This document shows positions 63,711-64,000 of a stretch of DNA of 64,000 bases, one piece after another (the stretch's first letter is position 1; the number at the start of each line of letters is the position of its first letter). The notes beneath the pieces were generated by a model. That model had not been told where the DNA came from. It saw only the letters and a program-made list of their open reading frames with translations, and did no database searches. The translations under genes were made by a program, and so were the position numbers. This DNA comes from Dehalococcoidia bacterium (GTDB lineage Bacteria > Chloroflexota > Dehalococcoidia > Tepidiformales > Tepidiformaceae), in contig JADLBC010000040.1 of assembly GCA_020847985.1 (NCBI GenBank), positions 1 to 64,000 of the forward strand. The letters are read 5' to 3'.

Positions 63711-64000
63711 ACGCGCTGACGGAGCCGCTGGAGTACGCGTTCATGCAGCGGGCGATGGCGGAGATCGTGATCGTGGGGGCGCTGTGCGGGCTGGTGGGGT
63801 GCTTCGTGGTGCTGCGCGGGCTGGCGTTCATCGGGGATGCGCTGGCGCACGCGGTCTTCCCCGGGGTGGTGCTTTCGTACATGGCGGAAAAGAGCATCCT
63901 CATCGGCGCGTTCGTGTTCGGGGCGTTCACGGCGCTGGGGGTGGGGATCCTGGCGCGCAGCCGGCGGGTGAGCGAGGACTCGGCGATCGGGGTGATTTTC
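63707..64000 (+). CDS. Metal ABC transporter permease, N-terminal part (partial)
   Basis: 98 residues before the window ends, starting at ATG 63707 in an ATGA overlap with the ATPase gene. 'YAFMQRAMAEIVIVGALCGL', 'GCFVVLRGLAFIGDALAHAV' and 'FPGVVLSYMAE' are the ZnuB/MntC permease start, with three membrane helices visible. It completes the transporter. Confidence 0.94.
   Translation, partial: MNALTEPLEYAFMQRAMAEIVIVGALCGLVGCFVVLRGLAFIGDALAHAVFPGVVLSYMAEKSILIGAFVFGAFTALGVGILARSRRVSEDSAIGVIF

Overview
This 64 kb window is high-GC (roughly two thirds G+C or more), densely packed bacterial chromosome with short intergenic gaps and many stop/start overlaps. It contains no transposase, integrase, phage module, CRISPR array or rRNA. 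The gene repertoire suggests a Chloroflexota lineage, perhaps related to Dehalococcoidia or Tepidiforma. The clues are the style of the inositol-phosphate synthase, secreted proteins of the 'FTYQGRL' and 'GQPxAG...GGFxxG' types, an F420/PPOX-type flavoprotein, LLM-type flavin enzymes, and surface proteins ending in a transmembrane helix plus a basic tail. This placement is inference from gene content; no database search was possible.

Layout. Positions 1-1490 hold the end of tuf, then rpmG, secE and nusG, closed by a terminator; rplK does not follow. A Fic-domain gene (1523-2659) split by an in-frame amber codon comes next. Then comes an inositol-3-phosphate synthase with an extra N-terminal helix-turn-helix and a palindrome just upstream. 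YbaN, purL, a small unknown protein and a secreted Ig-like protein fill 4.6-8.4 kb. Positions 8549-18160 form an exopolysaccharide locus: a Wzz/tyrosine autokinase faces a run of seven genes for an initiating sugar transferase, two glycosyltransferases, Gmd and Fcl (GDP-L-fucose synthesis), a flippase and a polymerase. Positions 18.2-28.9 kb carry a SufR-like regulator, a phosphoesterase, an LLM monooxygenase, DinB, PAS and MBL-fold proteins, a hydrolase, a methyltransferase, malQ, a 1-Cys peroxiredoxin, a glutathione peroxidase and an enoyl-CoA hydratase.

Positions 28.9-35.2 kb contain two copies of a composite hairpin repeat flanking a secreted protein and a Ser/Thr kinase. They also contain tRNA-Val, a RidA protein that seems to start at CTG, rho, and a LysM/M23 peptidase with a structured leader. 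Positions 35.2-46.9 kb hold a TlpA-like thioredoxin protein, an OmpR-type two-component pair, purM, two PPOX flavoproteins, a PPK2 kinase, DinG with a fused exonuclease domain and a nucleotide-sugar epimerase. Positions 47-55.4 kb hold a cNMP-binding protein, a nucleotide kinase, NudC, a PAS histidine kinase, a CAP-domain protein, a LysM/lytic transglycosylase and a response regulator.

The last 8.5 kb is rich in metal handling. It has an FTR1 iron permease with a cupredoxin-like lipoprotein behind a DtxR-like box, the Mg2+ transporter MgtE, and a Zn/Mn ABC transporter behind a dyad; the transporter runs off the window. A CoA-transferase, a coupled pair of secreted proteins and tRNA-His lie between these.

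Themes: cell-envelope biogenesis (polysaccharide, two LysM hydrolases, LPXTG-like surface proteins), redox protection, and metal-responsive uptake. The observations most worth following up are the HTH-fused inositol synthase with its own palindrome, the composite hairpin repeat, the amber-split Fic gene, two genes that appear to use non-canonical start codons, and the metal-box promoters.
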